Shown here in pieces: positions 6,827-17,108 of a DNA stretch of 33,711 bases. Origin of the DNA: Akkermansiaceae bacterium (GTDB lineage Bacteria; Verrucomicrobiota; Verrucomicrobiia; Verrucomicrobiales; Akkermansiaceae); NCBI GenBank assembly GCA_021202525.1, contig JAJQCV010000004.1:1-33711 (forward strand), given 5' to 3'. The position numbers and the translations under genes were made by a program. The notes beneath the pieces were generated by a model. It was not told the origin of the DNA, did no database searches, and was given only the letters and a program-made list of their open reading frames with translations. Positions within the stretch are counted from its first letter, which is position 1. The number at the start of each line of letters is the position of its first letter.

Positions 6827-7942
6827 ATGAGACGTATATACGAAGGACCATGGACTCTGGCCGGGCTGGCATGCGCCATCCTGGCCGCACTGGCCATGTT
6901 CTCCCTGCTGTCCTGCGGGGAGAAGGGCCGCGCAGAAGGCAATACCGAACATCACAGGGAAAACAAAGACATGAAAACGATTTATCTGGCAGGAGGCTGT
7001 TTCTGGGGCGTGGAAAAATATCTTTCCCTCATTCCCGGCGTCAAGGAAACGGAAGCCGGCTATGCCAACGGCTCCACGGCCAACCCCACGTATGAGGAAG
7101 TATGCAACAAGGGAACGGGCCATGCGGAAACGGTGAAGGTGGTGTACGACCCGGACGAAGTGAGCCTGCCCTTCCTGCTGGAACAATACTATGCCGTCAT
7201 TGATCCCGTCTCCGTCAACCGGCAGGGAAACGACTCAGGCGTGCAGTACCGCACGGGCATTTACTACACGGATGAAAAGGACAAGCCCGTCATAGAAATG
7301 TCCCTGAAACGCCTCCAGCAGCACTTCAAGCAGCCCCTCGCCATTGAAGTCCAGCCCCTCAGACAGTTCTCCCGGGCGGAGGAATACCATCAGGACTATC
7401 TGAACAAAAACCCCGGCGGCTACTGCCACATTCCGGCCTTCCGCTTCCGGGAAGTCAGCCAGGCCAGGGAAGCCAAACCCGTCTATCAAAAGAAATCGGA
7501 TGAAGAACTGCGGAAATCCCTGACACCGGAACAATTTGCCGTCACCCGGAAAAACGCAACGGAACCGCCCTTCCGGAACGAATATTTCAACAATGACCGC
7601 CCCGGCATCTACGTGGACATCACCACGGGAGAACCCTTGTTCCTCTCCACGGATAAATTTGATTCCGGCTGCGGATGGCCCAGCTTCAGCCGCCCCCTCA
7701 AGAAAGACTTGATTCAGGAAAAACAGGACCTCTCCCACGGCATGAGCCGCACGGAAGTCCGCAGCAAGACGGGGGACGCCCACCTGGGCCACGTCTTCCC
7801 GGACGGTCCCAAGGAACGCGGCGGCCTGCGCTACTGCATCAACAGCGCTTCATTGAAATTCATTCCGGAACAGGACATGGAAGCCCAGGGATACGGAAGT
7901 TACCTTCCCCTTCTGCAAAAGAACTCCGGAAAAGATCAATAA
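6827..7942 (+). CDS. msrAB: Lipoprotein MsrA-MsrB methionine sulfoxide reductase fusion
   Basis: Repairs both stereoisomers of methionine sulfoxide in oxidised proteins. The 371-residue product begins with a hydrophobic segment ending in LLSC, a lipobox with Cys30, so the enzyme should be a lipid-anchored protein outside the cytoplasm. The MsrA domain (about 49-205) carries GGCFWG with catalytic Cys58 and GGYC with a likely resolving Cys200. The MsrB domain (about 225-350) has GCGWPSF, the [13 protein letters not shown] motif and [11 protein letters not shown] with catalytic Cys337. The CxxC zinc sites of many MsrB proteins are absent ([10 protein letters not shown] instead of CxxCG), as in the zinc-free MsrB class. 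An extracytoplasmic reductase needs electrons from a membrane redox partner such as a CcdA-type protein; none is encoded here. Start by first ATG; no Shine-Dalgarno sequence. Confidence 0.95.
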   Translation: MRRIYEGPWTLAGLACAILAALAMFSLLSCGEKGRAEGNTEHHRENKDMKTIYLAGGCFWGVEKYLSLIPGVKETEAGYANGSTANPTYEEVCNKGTGHAETVKVVYDPDEVSLPFLLEQYYAVIDPVSVNRQGNDSGVQYRTGIYYTDEKDKPVIEMSLKRLQQHFKQPLAIEVQPLRQFSRAEEYHQDYLNKNPGGYCHIPAFRFREVSQAREAKPVYQKKSDEELRKSLTPEQFAVTRKNATEPPFRNEYFNNDRPGIYVDITTGEPLFLSTDKFDSGCGWPSFSRPLKKDLIQEKQDLSHGMSRTEVRSKTGDAHLGHVFPDGPKERGGLRYCINSASLKFIPEQDMEAQGYGSYLPLLQKNSGKDQ

Positions 7943-8888
7943 GAAGGCGGAATAAAAAACCGCTGCATGCAGCACCATGTTTCCGGCGGGATCATGGAGA
8001 AGGAGCCTATGGCTGCATGCCAGCCGGCACATTTGCCGCGCATCGTGTTGGCCACTCCGATCAACAGCACGGACAGCTTTGCCCACGGAACGGCTTCCAC
8101 AAGCCGTATTTCCCCCAAAGAACAGCCACCCCGGGGAATTGTTACAGGGTGAAAGCGGATACCGTATCTACACCGCCATGAATCTCAAGAATTATTCTTA
8201 TGCCCCACAGACAACAGGACTGCCCATGATGGGAATCCATTCATGCCGCTGCCGGCCGAATTCGGGAACCGTTCAACCGGCAGTAAGGCATGGGGAGGGT
8301 TTGGGTTGTTGGGAGCAATGCGACTTGCGGTATAAAACCGATCATCTTCATAAGTTCCTATTCTGATAGCGGCAGCCGATTCGATTTTGTGTAAAAAAAA
8401 TCATTTTTTATCTTTCCCCATGTCTGCATATGTCATTCCTTATATGAATGCAATAAACATATTATAGAAATAACCAACAAATATCTTCCTGTCCCCAAGG
8501 CTCAGGGCTGAACAAATAACGCCCTTTCAAAAGAAGATTTCCGCGAACGCAAGAAACTTCCCAGACGGAGAACAGGCCCTTCTTGTAAGAAGTCCCTGCG
8601 CTTTTCCATTTTTCTCGTACCCCCTTCATGCATGCAGCCTCACCGGAAAGGGATCCGGTTGGCACAGGCCAAAAGCGTCCTTCCCGGCCTCCTTCCGGAA
8701 GGCAAGGAATTCCGGGGTGAAATGGAGTATGAGGTTACAGAGAAACGGCCATATCACGGCTTTTCAGAAAAACCAGCGCCTCCGGCAGGCCATTCAGTCC
8801 ACCCGCATGTTCCATGCCGGAGAGCCATTTCTTCCTCCTCATCAATAAAAAGCAGAGGCCGACTGCCGTCTGCAACCATTCCTTCCCG
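7943..8888. other. 946-base stretch without a credible gene
   Basis: Several short ORFs occur on both strands (for example 7977-8366 plus and 7936-8118 minus), but none resembles a known family, and they lack the protein-like composition of the neighbours. The part around 8380-8465 is AT-rich (a run of eight A, then six T). The right end holds the terminator of the minus-strand L,D-transpeptidase. It could contain decayed coding sequence or an unrecognised small RNA; nothing specific can be claimed. Confidence 0.5.
8847..8873 (-). terminator. Rho-independent terminator of the L,D-transpeptidase pair
   Basis: On the minus strand GCAGA.GGC pairs with GCC.TCTGC, with a 5-base loop, and is followed by TTTTTATT. 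It starts about 15 bases past the stop codon at 8889. Confidence 0.65.
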
Positions 8889-9449
8889 TCACGGCACAAT
8901 CCTCACGGGCGTACCGACCTTGACGGTCTTGAAAAGCGGCACGCAGGAGGAACGCGTCATCCGGATGCAGCCGTGGGACTGGGGCGTCCGGAAGACAGGC
9001 CCCACGTGCATCCCGATTCCGCCATCCGTGAGGCGCATGAAATAAGGCATGGAGGCATCATACAAGTTGGAGACGTGATGAACTTTTTTCTCCGTAATAT
9101 TAAAATGCCCCAGAGGCGTCTTGTGTGTAGAAGTCCCCAGGCAAACGGGAAAGTCCATGGCAACTTCGTCACCTACCATCAGCTGCCCCCTCTGGGCGCT
9201 GCGGCTGATTACCACCCGCGTATTGCCGGATTTGGCCTTCTTCATGATATCCGGATTCATCCATTCATCATGTACTTCCGTATAATCCACGCCGGCTACC
9301 ACAACCCGCGTATTGGGATTGTAGGATGCCATGGGCATCGTCAACGGAACTACTCTCAAATTCTCCTCCGGCGGTCCCGAACAGGAAACCATCGCCAGCA
9401 TTCCCGCCAGGGCGCTTCCCATGATTACCGAGCTTTTCTTTGCATTCAT
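8889..9449 (-). CDS. L,D-transpeptidase lipoprotein (YkuD domain)
   Basis: 186 residues from the ATG at 9447-9449, which has GGGAG nine bases upstream; the track ORF adds 12 residues. An N-terminal hydrophobic segment ends in AMVSC, a lipobox with Cys23, so the protein should be anchored in a membrane facing the periplasm. The YkuD catalytic domain occupies about residues 76-186 and carries the signature HVGPVFRTPQSHGCIRM with catalytic Cys161 and the preceding histidine. Such enzymes make 3-3 cross-links in peptidoglycan or attach proteins to it. The neighbouring upstream gene encodes a close paralogue with the same SHGCIRMTR core, so the two arose by tandem duplication and probably form one transcript with a 46-base gap. 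Confidence 0.9.
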   Translation of the reverse strand: MNAKKSSVIMGSALAGMLAMVSCSGPPEENLRVVPLTMPMASYNPNTRVVVAGVDYTEVHDEWMNPDIMKKAKSGNTRVVISRSAQRGQLMVGDEVAMDFPVCLGTSTHKTPLGHFNITEKKVHHVSNLYDASMPYFMRLTDGGIGMHVGPVFRTPQSHGCIRMTRSSCVPLFKTVKVGTPVRIVP

Positions 9450-9455
9450 AATATT

Positions 9456-9475
9456 CAACTCCCTTTTATGAGTTG
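9456..9475 (-). promoter_or_regulatory. Hairpin overlapping the ribosome binding site
   Basis: On the minus strand CAACTC pairs with GAGTTG around ATAAAAGG. The 3' arm takes in part of the GGGAG Shine-Dalgarno sequence of the lipoprotein L,D-transpeptidase, so the fold could limit its translation. Short stem, so only a suggestion. Confidence 0.3.
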
Positions 9476-9495
9476 GACACATCACACCCTTATTT

Positions 9496-10026
9496 TCAAC
9501 GTTTCATGACGCATTCTCCCACAATCCGCACAGGTGTTCCAAGACGGATTCTATTAAATAGAGAGGCACAGGACTCCCGCGTCATGCGGATGCACCCGTG
9601 AGACTGGGGCGTCCGGAAAACGGGCCCCGCATGCAGGCCGATTCCGTCCCGGGTGAGTCTCATGAAACACGGCATCGCCAAACCGTACAGGTCTGAATAA
9701 TGATCCTTGTCCTTCTCCAGAACGGTAAACGTTCCCACGGGGGTAGGATGATCCCGGTCCCCCGTGCAAACGGGAAAATCCATCACTACGTGTTCATTTG
9801 CGTACAGCCGGCCCCGCTGGCTTCCCAGATAAATAACCACATGGAGGGCCCTGGCATCCACTGCCTTCAGCAAATGGCGGTCAGACCATTGTTCCATGCT
9901 TTCCGGGTACCCTTTGCGGACCACAAATTCCTCATGGGTTTCCAGATGTTTCGCCTCCGGAGCAGCATGAGCCGTGCCGGGAACAAGCAGCAGAATCAGG
10001 AATAACAAATAAGACAGAAGTTTCAT
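9496..10026 (-). CDS. L,D-transpeptidase, secreted (YkuD domain)
   Basis: 176 residues with a clear signal peptide (MKLLSYLLFLILLLVPGTAHAA, probable cleavage after AHA). The YkuD domain covers about residues 60-171, with LHAGPVFRTPQSHGCIRMTR and catalytic Cys145. Unlike its downstream paralogue it has no lipobox, so one copy of the pair should be soluble in the periplasm and the other membrane-anchored. The predicted role is peptidoglycan cross-linking or protein attachment. Both are at the small end of the family, with no LysM or other peptidoglycan-binding domain. The ATG at 10024-10026 is the only sensible start. Confidence 0.9.
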   Translation of the reverse strand: MKLLSYLLFLILLLVPGTAHAAPEAKHLETHEEFVVRKGYPESMEQWSDRHLLKAVDARALHVVIYLGSQRGRLYANEHVVMDFPVCTGDRDHPTPVGTFTVLEKDKDHYSDLYGLAMPCFMRLTRDGIGLHAGPVFRTPQSHGCIRMTRESCASLFNRIRLGTPVRIVGECVMKR

Positions 10027-10167
10027 GGGAAGCCGCTTATGGCACTATCCCATTCCTCCGCAGAGAGGGCAAGTTCATTTTTCCGGCGCGCAAGCCGCTT
10101 TTATTCGCTGCTTGCCGTACCGGGCCCCGGAACGCCGGCCTGCATTGCCTCCCTGTTTCAAACGCCG

Positions 10168-10506
10168 CTACAGGCACGGGAGATTGCGCACAACTGTAAA
10201 CACCACAAGCACCCCTGCTCCTGCCAGCAATGTCCGGTTAAACACGCGCCTGTTCCGAATGAAAAAAAGGGCGCCCAGCCACACCAGGGTCGGCACCAGC
10301 AGGATATTGTATTTCAAGGAATCCGCCCAGTGCCCGTGAAGAAGGGCATGCAGGGCCCGGGTGGAACCGCAGCCATAACAAAGCCACCCCGTGGTTTTGT
10401 AAAAAGGGCACTCCGGCAGCCAGCCGGAGCGGGTGGGGTCTCCCGTATAGACGAGCACGCCGCACGCCAGAACGAGAAGAGCCCCATACAAGGCAAACAG
10501 TTTCAT
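10168..10506 (-). CDS. DUF2752 family small membrane protein
   Basis: 112 residues from the ATG at 10504-10506; an alternative start at 10587 would overlap the upstream gene by 14 bases. Three hydrophobic segments are visible, near residues 2-20, 68-84 and 91-108. Between the first and second lies the family signature CPFYKTTGWLCYGCGSTRALHALLHG, with the Cys-x-Gly-Cys-Gly-x-T-R-A core typical of DUF2752. The function of the family is not established; the conserved cysteines hint at metal binding or redox activity. It follows another small membrane protein on the same strand, and the two are probably co-transcribed. Confidence 0.82.
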   Translation of the reverse strand: MKLFALYGALLVLACGVLVYTGDPTRSGWLPECPFYKTTGWLCYGCGSTRALHALLHGHWADSLKYNILLVPTLVWLGALFFIRNRRVFNRTLLAGAGVLVVFTVVRNLPCL

Positions 10507-10573
10507 GCATTGAGGAAGCCTGCGGAATACCCTTATTCCGCAAGCCTTGAATTCATCTGCACTTCCTGCCGCC

Positions 10574-10795
10574 TTACCAGCGGCCACGGAGCATGAAGGC
10601 TCCCACCATCATGAGCACGCTTACGATGATGGCAATGACACTCATGGTCCTTCCACTGGTGTTCTTCGGGTATTTGCTCATGCCGATAATACCGAGGACA
10701 AGACCCACGAGACTGCACAAGACAGAAAAGACAAGGGCGCAAATAGCAAGGGTGTTATTCGGCCTGACCGGCTGAGACATATGTTCCATATCCAT
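10574..10795 (-). CDS. Small DUF4190-like membrane protein
   Basis: 73 residues from the ATG at 10793-10795, or 68 from the ATG at 10778-10780; the longer track ORF starts in unlikely sequence. Two hydrophobic segments (NTLAICALVFSVLCSLVGLVLGIIGM and MSVIAIIVSVLMMVGAFML) are joined by SKYPKNTSGRT. This layout, and the LAI..LV......GLVLGIIGM pattern, match DUF4190-type proteins, which are often paired with DUF2752 proteins, as here. The function is unknown. The two genes lie 67 bases apart. Confidence 0.7.
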   Translation of the reverse strand: MDMEHMSQPVRPNNTLAICALVFSVLCSLVGLVLGIIGMSKYPKNTSGRTMSVIAIIVSVLMMVGAFMLRGRW

Positions 10796-11001
10796 TTCTT
10801 GAAAATATTGGTTAAGTACGGTTACGACATTAATCCTTCCCCCCATGTTCAACGCAATAATGTCTTGGCATGCCAACAGTTTGTCAGCCCCCTCCCAGGC
10901 GGCCGCCTTCCTCCGTCGGAAATCAGGCACTTTGCCGGTCTGGAAAAAAGGCCCCCTCCCCTCCGTGAACAGGAAAATCCTTCTTCCGCCGCACAGAGTC
11001 C

Positions 11002-11029
11002 TTGCCTTATTGTCTTTGGCCTGTATAGT
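11002..11029 (+). promoter_or_regulatory. Sigma70-like promoter for aconitase
   Basis: TTGCCT and TATAGT with a 16-base spacer; the predicted start of transcription is about 50 bases before the acnA ATG. Confidence 0.45.
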
Positions 11030-11085
11030 ACCCGCGACTGCCAGGAAGGCAGCCGTCTGTTTATTGTTAACCGCTATTCAGCATC

Positions 11086-13839
<2,754 letters not shown>

Positions 13840-13841
13840 CC

Positions 13842-13870
13842 ATTCCATACCGGGAAATCCGGTACGGAAT
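13842..13870 (+). terminator. Hairpin after acnA
   Basis: ATTCC.TACCGG pairs with CCGGTA.GGAAT around a short loop, 3 bases after the acnA stop codon. There is no T-run, so it may act as an RNA-stabilising or rho-dependent 3' structure rather than an intrinsic terminator. Confidence 0.4.
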
Positions 13871-13923
13871 CCGTGCAGGCAGTCCGCGCACCTCTTCCCG
13901 GAAGCGCGGGCTACGCACGCATG

Positions 13924-13953
13924 CATGCCCCTGCCCGTCTCCGGGCAGGCATG
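13924..13953. repeat. Strong GC-rich inverted repeat
   Basis: CATGCC-(CC)-TGCCCG pairs with CGGGCAGGCATG: 12 pairs with a two-base bulge and a 4-base loop, in the acnA-amidase gap. It has no T-tail. Confidence 0.45.
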
Positions 13954-13963
13954 ACACGGCAAC

Positions 13964-13981
13964 TTAGTTTGAGTAAACTAA
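13964..13981. promoter_or_regulatory. Inverted repeat upstream of the amidase gene
   Basis: TTAGTTT-gagt-AAACTAA is a perfect 7-bp inverted repeat, about 50 bases before the amidase start codon. It could be an operator; no promoter hexamers can be assigned confidently. Confidence 0.35.
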
Positions 13982-14029
13982 TTCCAAATTCTGCTTGCAA
14001 TCGCTCCGGCCTCTTTCTAGAACAGGCAC

Positions 14030-14695
14030 ATGGAATACAGATCTTTGTGGACGGGCCTTCTTGCCGTGTTTGCGGTCCTGACATTCGCCGGCTGTTCCCA
14101 GAACGACAAAATGAGGCCGCCTGCCGTTTCCTTCAAACCGCAAAACGCCCCGGTCGTGCCGCGCTCCATGAATCAGATGAGCCGGGAAGTAGGTATCCGC
14201 GTATCTTACATGCCCAAAAGCACTTATGCCCGGAAGCGGGCTTCCTCCATGGCCCCCCGCTTCATCACCATCCACAGCACGGCCAACCCCAAGGGAGACG
14301 CCAACGCCCATTCCCGCTATCTGAACAGCGGCAAATCCCGCAGTTTGAACTGGCACTTCACCGTTGACCAGTTCGGAGCCTACCAGCACATTCCTACAAC
14401 GGAAACAGGCCATCACGCGGACCATTCCGGGCCGGGAGACAAATACTCTGTAGCCATTGAAATGTGCGAATGCACCACGCACAACCCCGCCGTCATCTAC
14501 AACAAGACGGCCAAGCTGACCGCCCTGCTCATGCAGCGGTACGGAGTTCCCCTGCGCAACGTAGTCCCCCATAACTACTGGTCCGGCAAAAACTGCCCCG
14601 CCCCCCTGATGACCAACGGGCGTCCCGGTTATAAATGGAGCTGGTTCATCTCCCGCGTGGACTACTATTACCGCTGCCTCCAGGCCGGGAAATAG
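14030..14695 (+). CDS. N-acetylmuramoyl-L-alanine amidase lipoprotein (Amidase_2)
   Basis: Cleaves the bond between N-acetylmuramic acid and the L-alanine of the peptide stem in peptidoglycan turnover or recycling. The 221-residue product begins with a signal ending in LTFAGC, a lipobox with Cys22, so it should be lipid-anchored in the envelope. The Amidase_2/PGRP domain covers about residues 75-200. Its zinc ligands are visible: His82 in RFITIHST, His181 in VVPHNYW and Cys189 in GKNCP. The LNWHFTVDQFGAYQHIPTTETGHHA stretch is also typical of the fold. The region between the lipobox and the domain (about 23-74) is probably a flexible tether. A separate transcript is likely. Confidence 0.93.
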   Translation: MEYRSLWTGLLAVFAVLTFAGCSQNDKMRPPAVSFKPQNAPVVPRSMNQMSREVGIRVSYMPKSTYARKRASSMAPRFITIHSTANPKGDANAHSRYLNSGKSRSLNWHFTVDQFGAYQHIPTTETGHHADHSGPGDKYSVAIEMCECTTHNPAVIYNKTAKLTALLMQRYGVPLRNVVPHNYWSGKNCPAPLMTNGRPGYKWSWFISRVDYYYRCLQAGK

Positions 14696-14780
14696 CTTCT
14701 CCGCCCGCTTGCGATGCGGCTCCTGCATGCCGCTTTCATGACAATAAGGCCTCTTTACGCGCCCCGGCAAAGGGTGCTTC

Positions 14781-15653
14781 ATGGAAAGCATGAGCACCAT
14801 CACTTCTCCCGGAGATACGCACCGCCTGAACAACGGGCTGCCGATGCCCGGCATCGGTTACGGAACGTACCTGTCCCCTGACGACGATGCGGGGGTCCGC
14901 TGCATTCTGGACGCGCTGGAAGCGGGCTACCGCCTGATAGATACGGCCAGCCTGTACGGCAATGAAGACACGGTGGGCCGCGCCGTGCGTGAAAGCGCCC
15001 TGCCTCGGGAAGAAATATTCATCACCAGCAAAGTCTGGAACACGGACCAGGGATACGACAGCACCCTGCGCGCATTTGACGCCTCCATGCAGCTTCTCCA
15101 GATGGACTATCTGGACTTGTACCTGATCCACTGGCCCGTGCCCGCCGGACATGCGGACGACTACAGGCAGCTCAACCGGGAAACCTGGAAAGCCATGGAA
15201 CAGCTCTACCGGGACGGACGGATCAAAGCCATCGGCGTCAGCAACTTCCTCCCTCACCATCTGGAATCCCTGATGGACCGGGCCGAGGTCATGCCCATGG
15301 TCAACCAGCTTGAAATCAATCCCCGGTACCACCAGACGGCCACGGCCGCCTTCTGCCGGGAAAACGGCATCCTCGTGGAATCCTGGGGGCCTCTGGCCAG
15401 GGGAGGCGCGCTGGAGGAACCAATTCTGCGCCGCATTGCGGACAAGCACAACAAATCCGTCGCCCAAATCTGCATACGCTGGGTGCTGCAGCGCGGCATC
15501 GTGCCTCTACCCAAATCCGCGCACAAGAACAGAATTCGCGCCAATCTGGACGTCTTTGACTTTTCCCTGGACGGGGAGGACATGGCCCTCATTGAAACGC
15601 TGGACGCTCCCGGCAACTATTCCATCCATCCGGACTATCTTCTTGAGGAATAA
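14781..15653 (+). CDS. Aldo/keto reductase
   Basis: 290-residue NADPH-dependent TIM-barrel oxidoreductase. The catalytic tetrad is complete: Asp54 and Tyr59 in LIDTASLYGNE, Lys84 in FITSKVW and His117 in LYLIHWP. The family signatures are present: MPGIGYGTY at the N-terminus, GVSNF near residue 155, and the nucleotide-binding VPLPKSAHKNRIRANLDVFDF near the end. It resembles the 2,5-diketo-gluconate reductase/AKR5 branch; the physiological substrate cannot be read from sequence. The start may be this ATG or the one three codons later. It converges on the SHD1 protein gene with a 21-base gap. Confidence 0.95.
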   Translation: MESMSTITSPGDTHRLNNGLPMPGIGYGTYLSPDDDAGVRCILDALEAGYRLIDTASLYGNEDTVGRAVRESALPREEIFITSKVWNTDQGYDSTLRAFDASMQLLQMDYLDLYLIHWPVPAGHADDYRQLNRETWKAMEQLYRDGRIKAIGVSNFLPHHLESLMDRAEVMPMVNQLEINPRYHQTATAAFCRENGILVESWGPLARGGALEEPILRRIADKHNKSVAQICIRWVLQRGIVPLPKSAHKNRIRANLDVFDFSLDGEDMALIETLDAPGNYSIHPDYLLEE

Positions 15654-15674
15654 CCCTCCCGGGAAAACAGCCGT

Positions 15675-16850
15675 TCATCCGTTCCTCTTCCGGGCGGACT
15701 CCACCAGACGCTGCCGGGCCTCCAATTTGGCCCGAAGCGCCTTTTCCCGTTCCTTCTCCTTTTCCATTACAACCTTCTTCTCCGACTCCCGGAGCTCCCC
15801 GTACCGCAGCGGGTCCATTCCGGCCTCGTCCTCCGGCCCTTCATGGTGGTAAACGGGCAGGCCGTCCGCGGCCAGGCCCACATGGTAATAATGTTCATCC
15901 CTTACCTTGGGGTCCCGGCTCTTCTTGTTCATGCGGGAAATCATCACGGCGTACCCCAGGCCCGGAGCGTTCATGAGCTTCTTTTCCGCATCAAACAGAA
16001 CGGCCACCCGGGCATTGTCGTACTCCAGCTTCATGACGCCGCAGACCATTTTCCCCTCCGTATTCCATTGGAAAGACAGAATTTTCCGGGTCAGGAAATT
16101 GGGTTTGCACGTCTCGTAGCCGCCCTTGACGGAATTCTTCGCCATCCTCAGGGAATAATCAGCATTGCTGAAAGTTTTTGATTCCCGGGCGGCAATCTTC
16201 TCCCCCGCCGGCAGAAGGGAGGATACCGGGCCGCGCATTTCCGTCCGCGCCTCAAGGAAGTGTTTTCCCGGCGCCAGCAGCCCCTTTCCCGTATCGTAGC
16301 AGGCGTAAACTTCTCCATTCTCCAGAACCATGCTGAAATTCTTCGGGCCGCCTCCACTCGTGGAGCGGACTTGAGGACTGTAATATTCCCGTATCAGGAA
16401 GGGATTCCCCCTGATGGAAGTAAGGGAAGTCGTGCAGGAAAAGCCGTCCACCTTCCTGGTTCCCGTTGTGGTCTTGGTGGCGGCTTTCCGCGCGGCCCCG
16501 CTGAATCTCGGGGAAATATCCTTTTCCACCGGAATCCAGGTAACCTTTTCAAGCTCCTTCATGATGTAAGGCCAGAACGTTTCCGCCAGCTTGATATCCC
16601 GCCGGGCTGTCGTCCCCGTCAGGGAACGGACCAGGGCGGCATCCTCCTCGTCCAGGCGGTTCAGGGGGATCTCCACACGCTTGCGGTCCACCTTGACCGC
16701 CACTTTGGCCCCTGTACAGGACTGGAAAGTTCCCTTCACCACGTCTCCGAGCTTGGAGACCCATTCCCGTTCTCCCGGGAAAGGATAATCTTCCGCCAGG
16801 GCGCAACAGGTGCCGCACCACGCCAACATAAGGATTAATGCATGTTTCAT
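15675..16850 (-). CDS. Secreted SHD1-domain-like protein
   Basis: 391 residues from the ATG at 16848-16850; the track ORF uses a TTG seven codons upstream. A signal peptide (MKHALILMLAWCGTCCALA) is followed by REWVSKLGDVVKGTFQSCTGAKVAVKVDRKRVEIPLNRLDEEDAALVRSL. This matches the SHD1 (SLA1 homology 1-like) pattern of Planctomycetes-Verrucomicrobia proteins: a W-x-D/S-x-x-G start, a small beta fold and a P-L-x-x-L-x-x-x-D end. The remaining 300 residues match no family I know and end in a strongly charged, helical tail (KKVVMEKEKEREKALRAKLEARQRL). It is probably periplasmic. It lies downstream of topB on the same strand, but 258 bases away. Function unknown. Confidence 0.75.
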   Translation of the reverse strand: MKHALILMLAWCGTCCALAEDYPFPGEREWVSKLGDVVKGTFQSCTGAKVAVKVDRKRVEIPLNRLDEEDAALVRSLTGTTARRDIKLAETFWPYIMKELEKVTWIPVEKDISPRFSGAARKAATKTTTGTRKVDGFSCTTSLTSIRGNPFLIREYYSPQVRSTSGGGPKNFSMVLENGEVYACYDTGKGLLAPGKHFLEARTEMRGPVSSLLPAGEKIAARESKTFSNADYSLRMAKNSVKGGYETCKPNFLTRKILSFQWNTEGKMVCGVMKLEYDNARVAVLFDAEKKLMNAPGLGYAVMISRMNKKSRDPKVRDEHYYHVGLAADGLPVYHHEGPEDEAGMDPLRYGELRESEKKVVMEKEKEREKALRAKLEARQRLVESARKRNG

Positions 16851-17108
16851 CACAGGGAGATAGGGTTGCAACTCCAGACTAGCACAAGGGGGAAGGGGAA
16901 AAAGCTTTTTTCACCCATCCCTCCGGCGCAGGCCATGCGGAACCGCTCGTGCCCCGGTAAAAAGATGGCCGGAATCGCGGTTACCGGAAAACCCACCCGC
17001 AAAAAGCAACCGCATCCGGAGAAGAATGCGCCCTGTGCCGCCCTTTCCGGTTATCCCCTCTTGAAGCAGAGGAAATCCGCAATCCGCGCCTCTACAGGGA
17101 AAATCCCT

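Noticed and set aside
7936-8118. 60-residue minus-strand ORF with a hydrophobic middle (KLSVLLIGVA)
   Set aside because: Looked briefly like a gene relic, but there is no match to any family, no ribosome site, and it overlaps the end of msrAB.
8814-9509. 231-residue plus-strand ORF
   Set aside because: Antisense of the L,D-transpeptidase whose SHGCIRM motif is certain.
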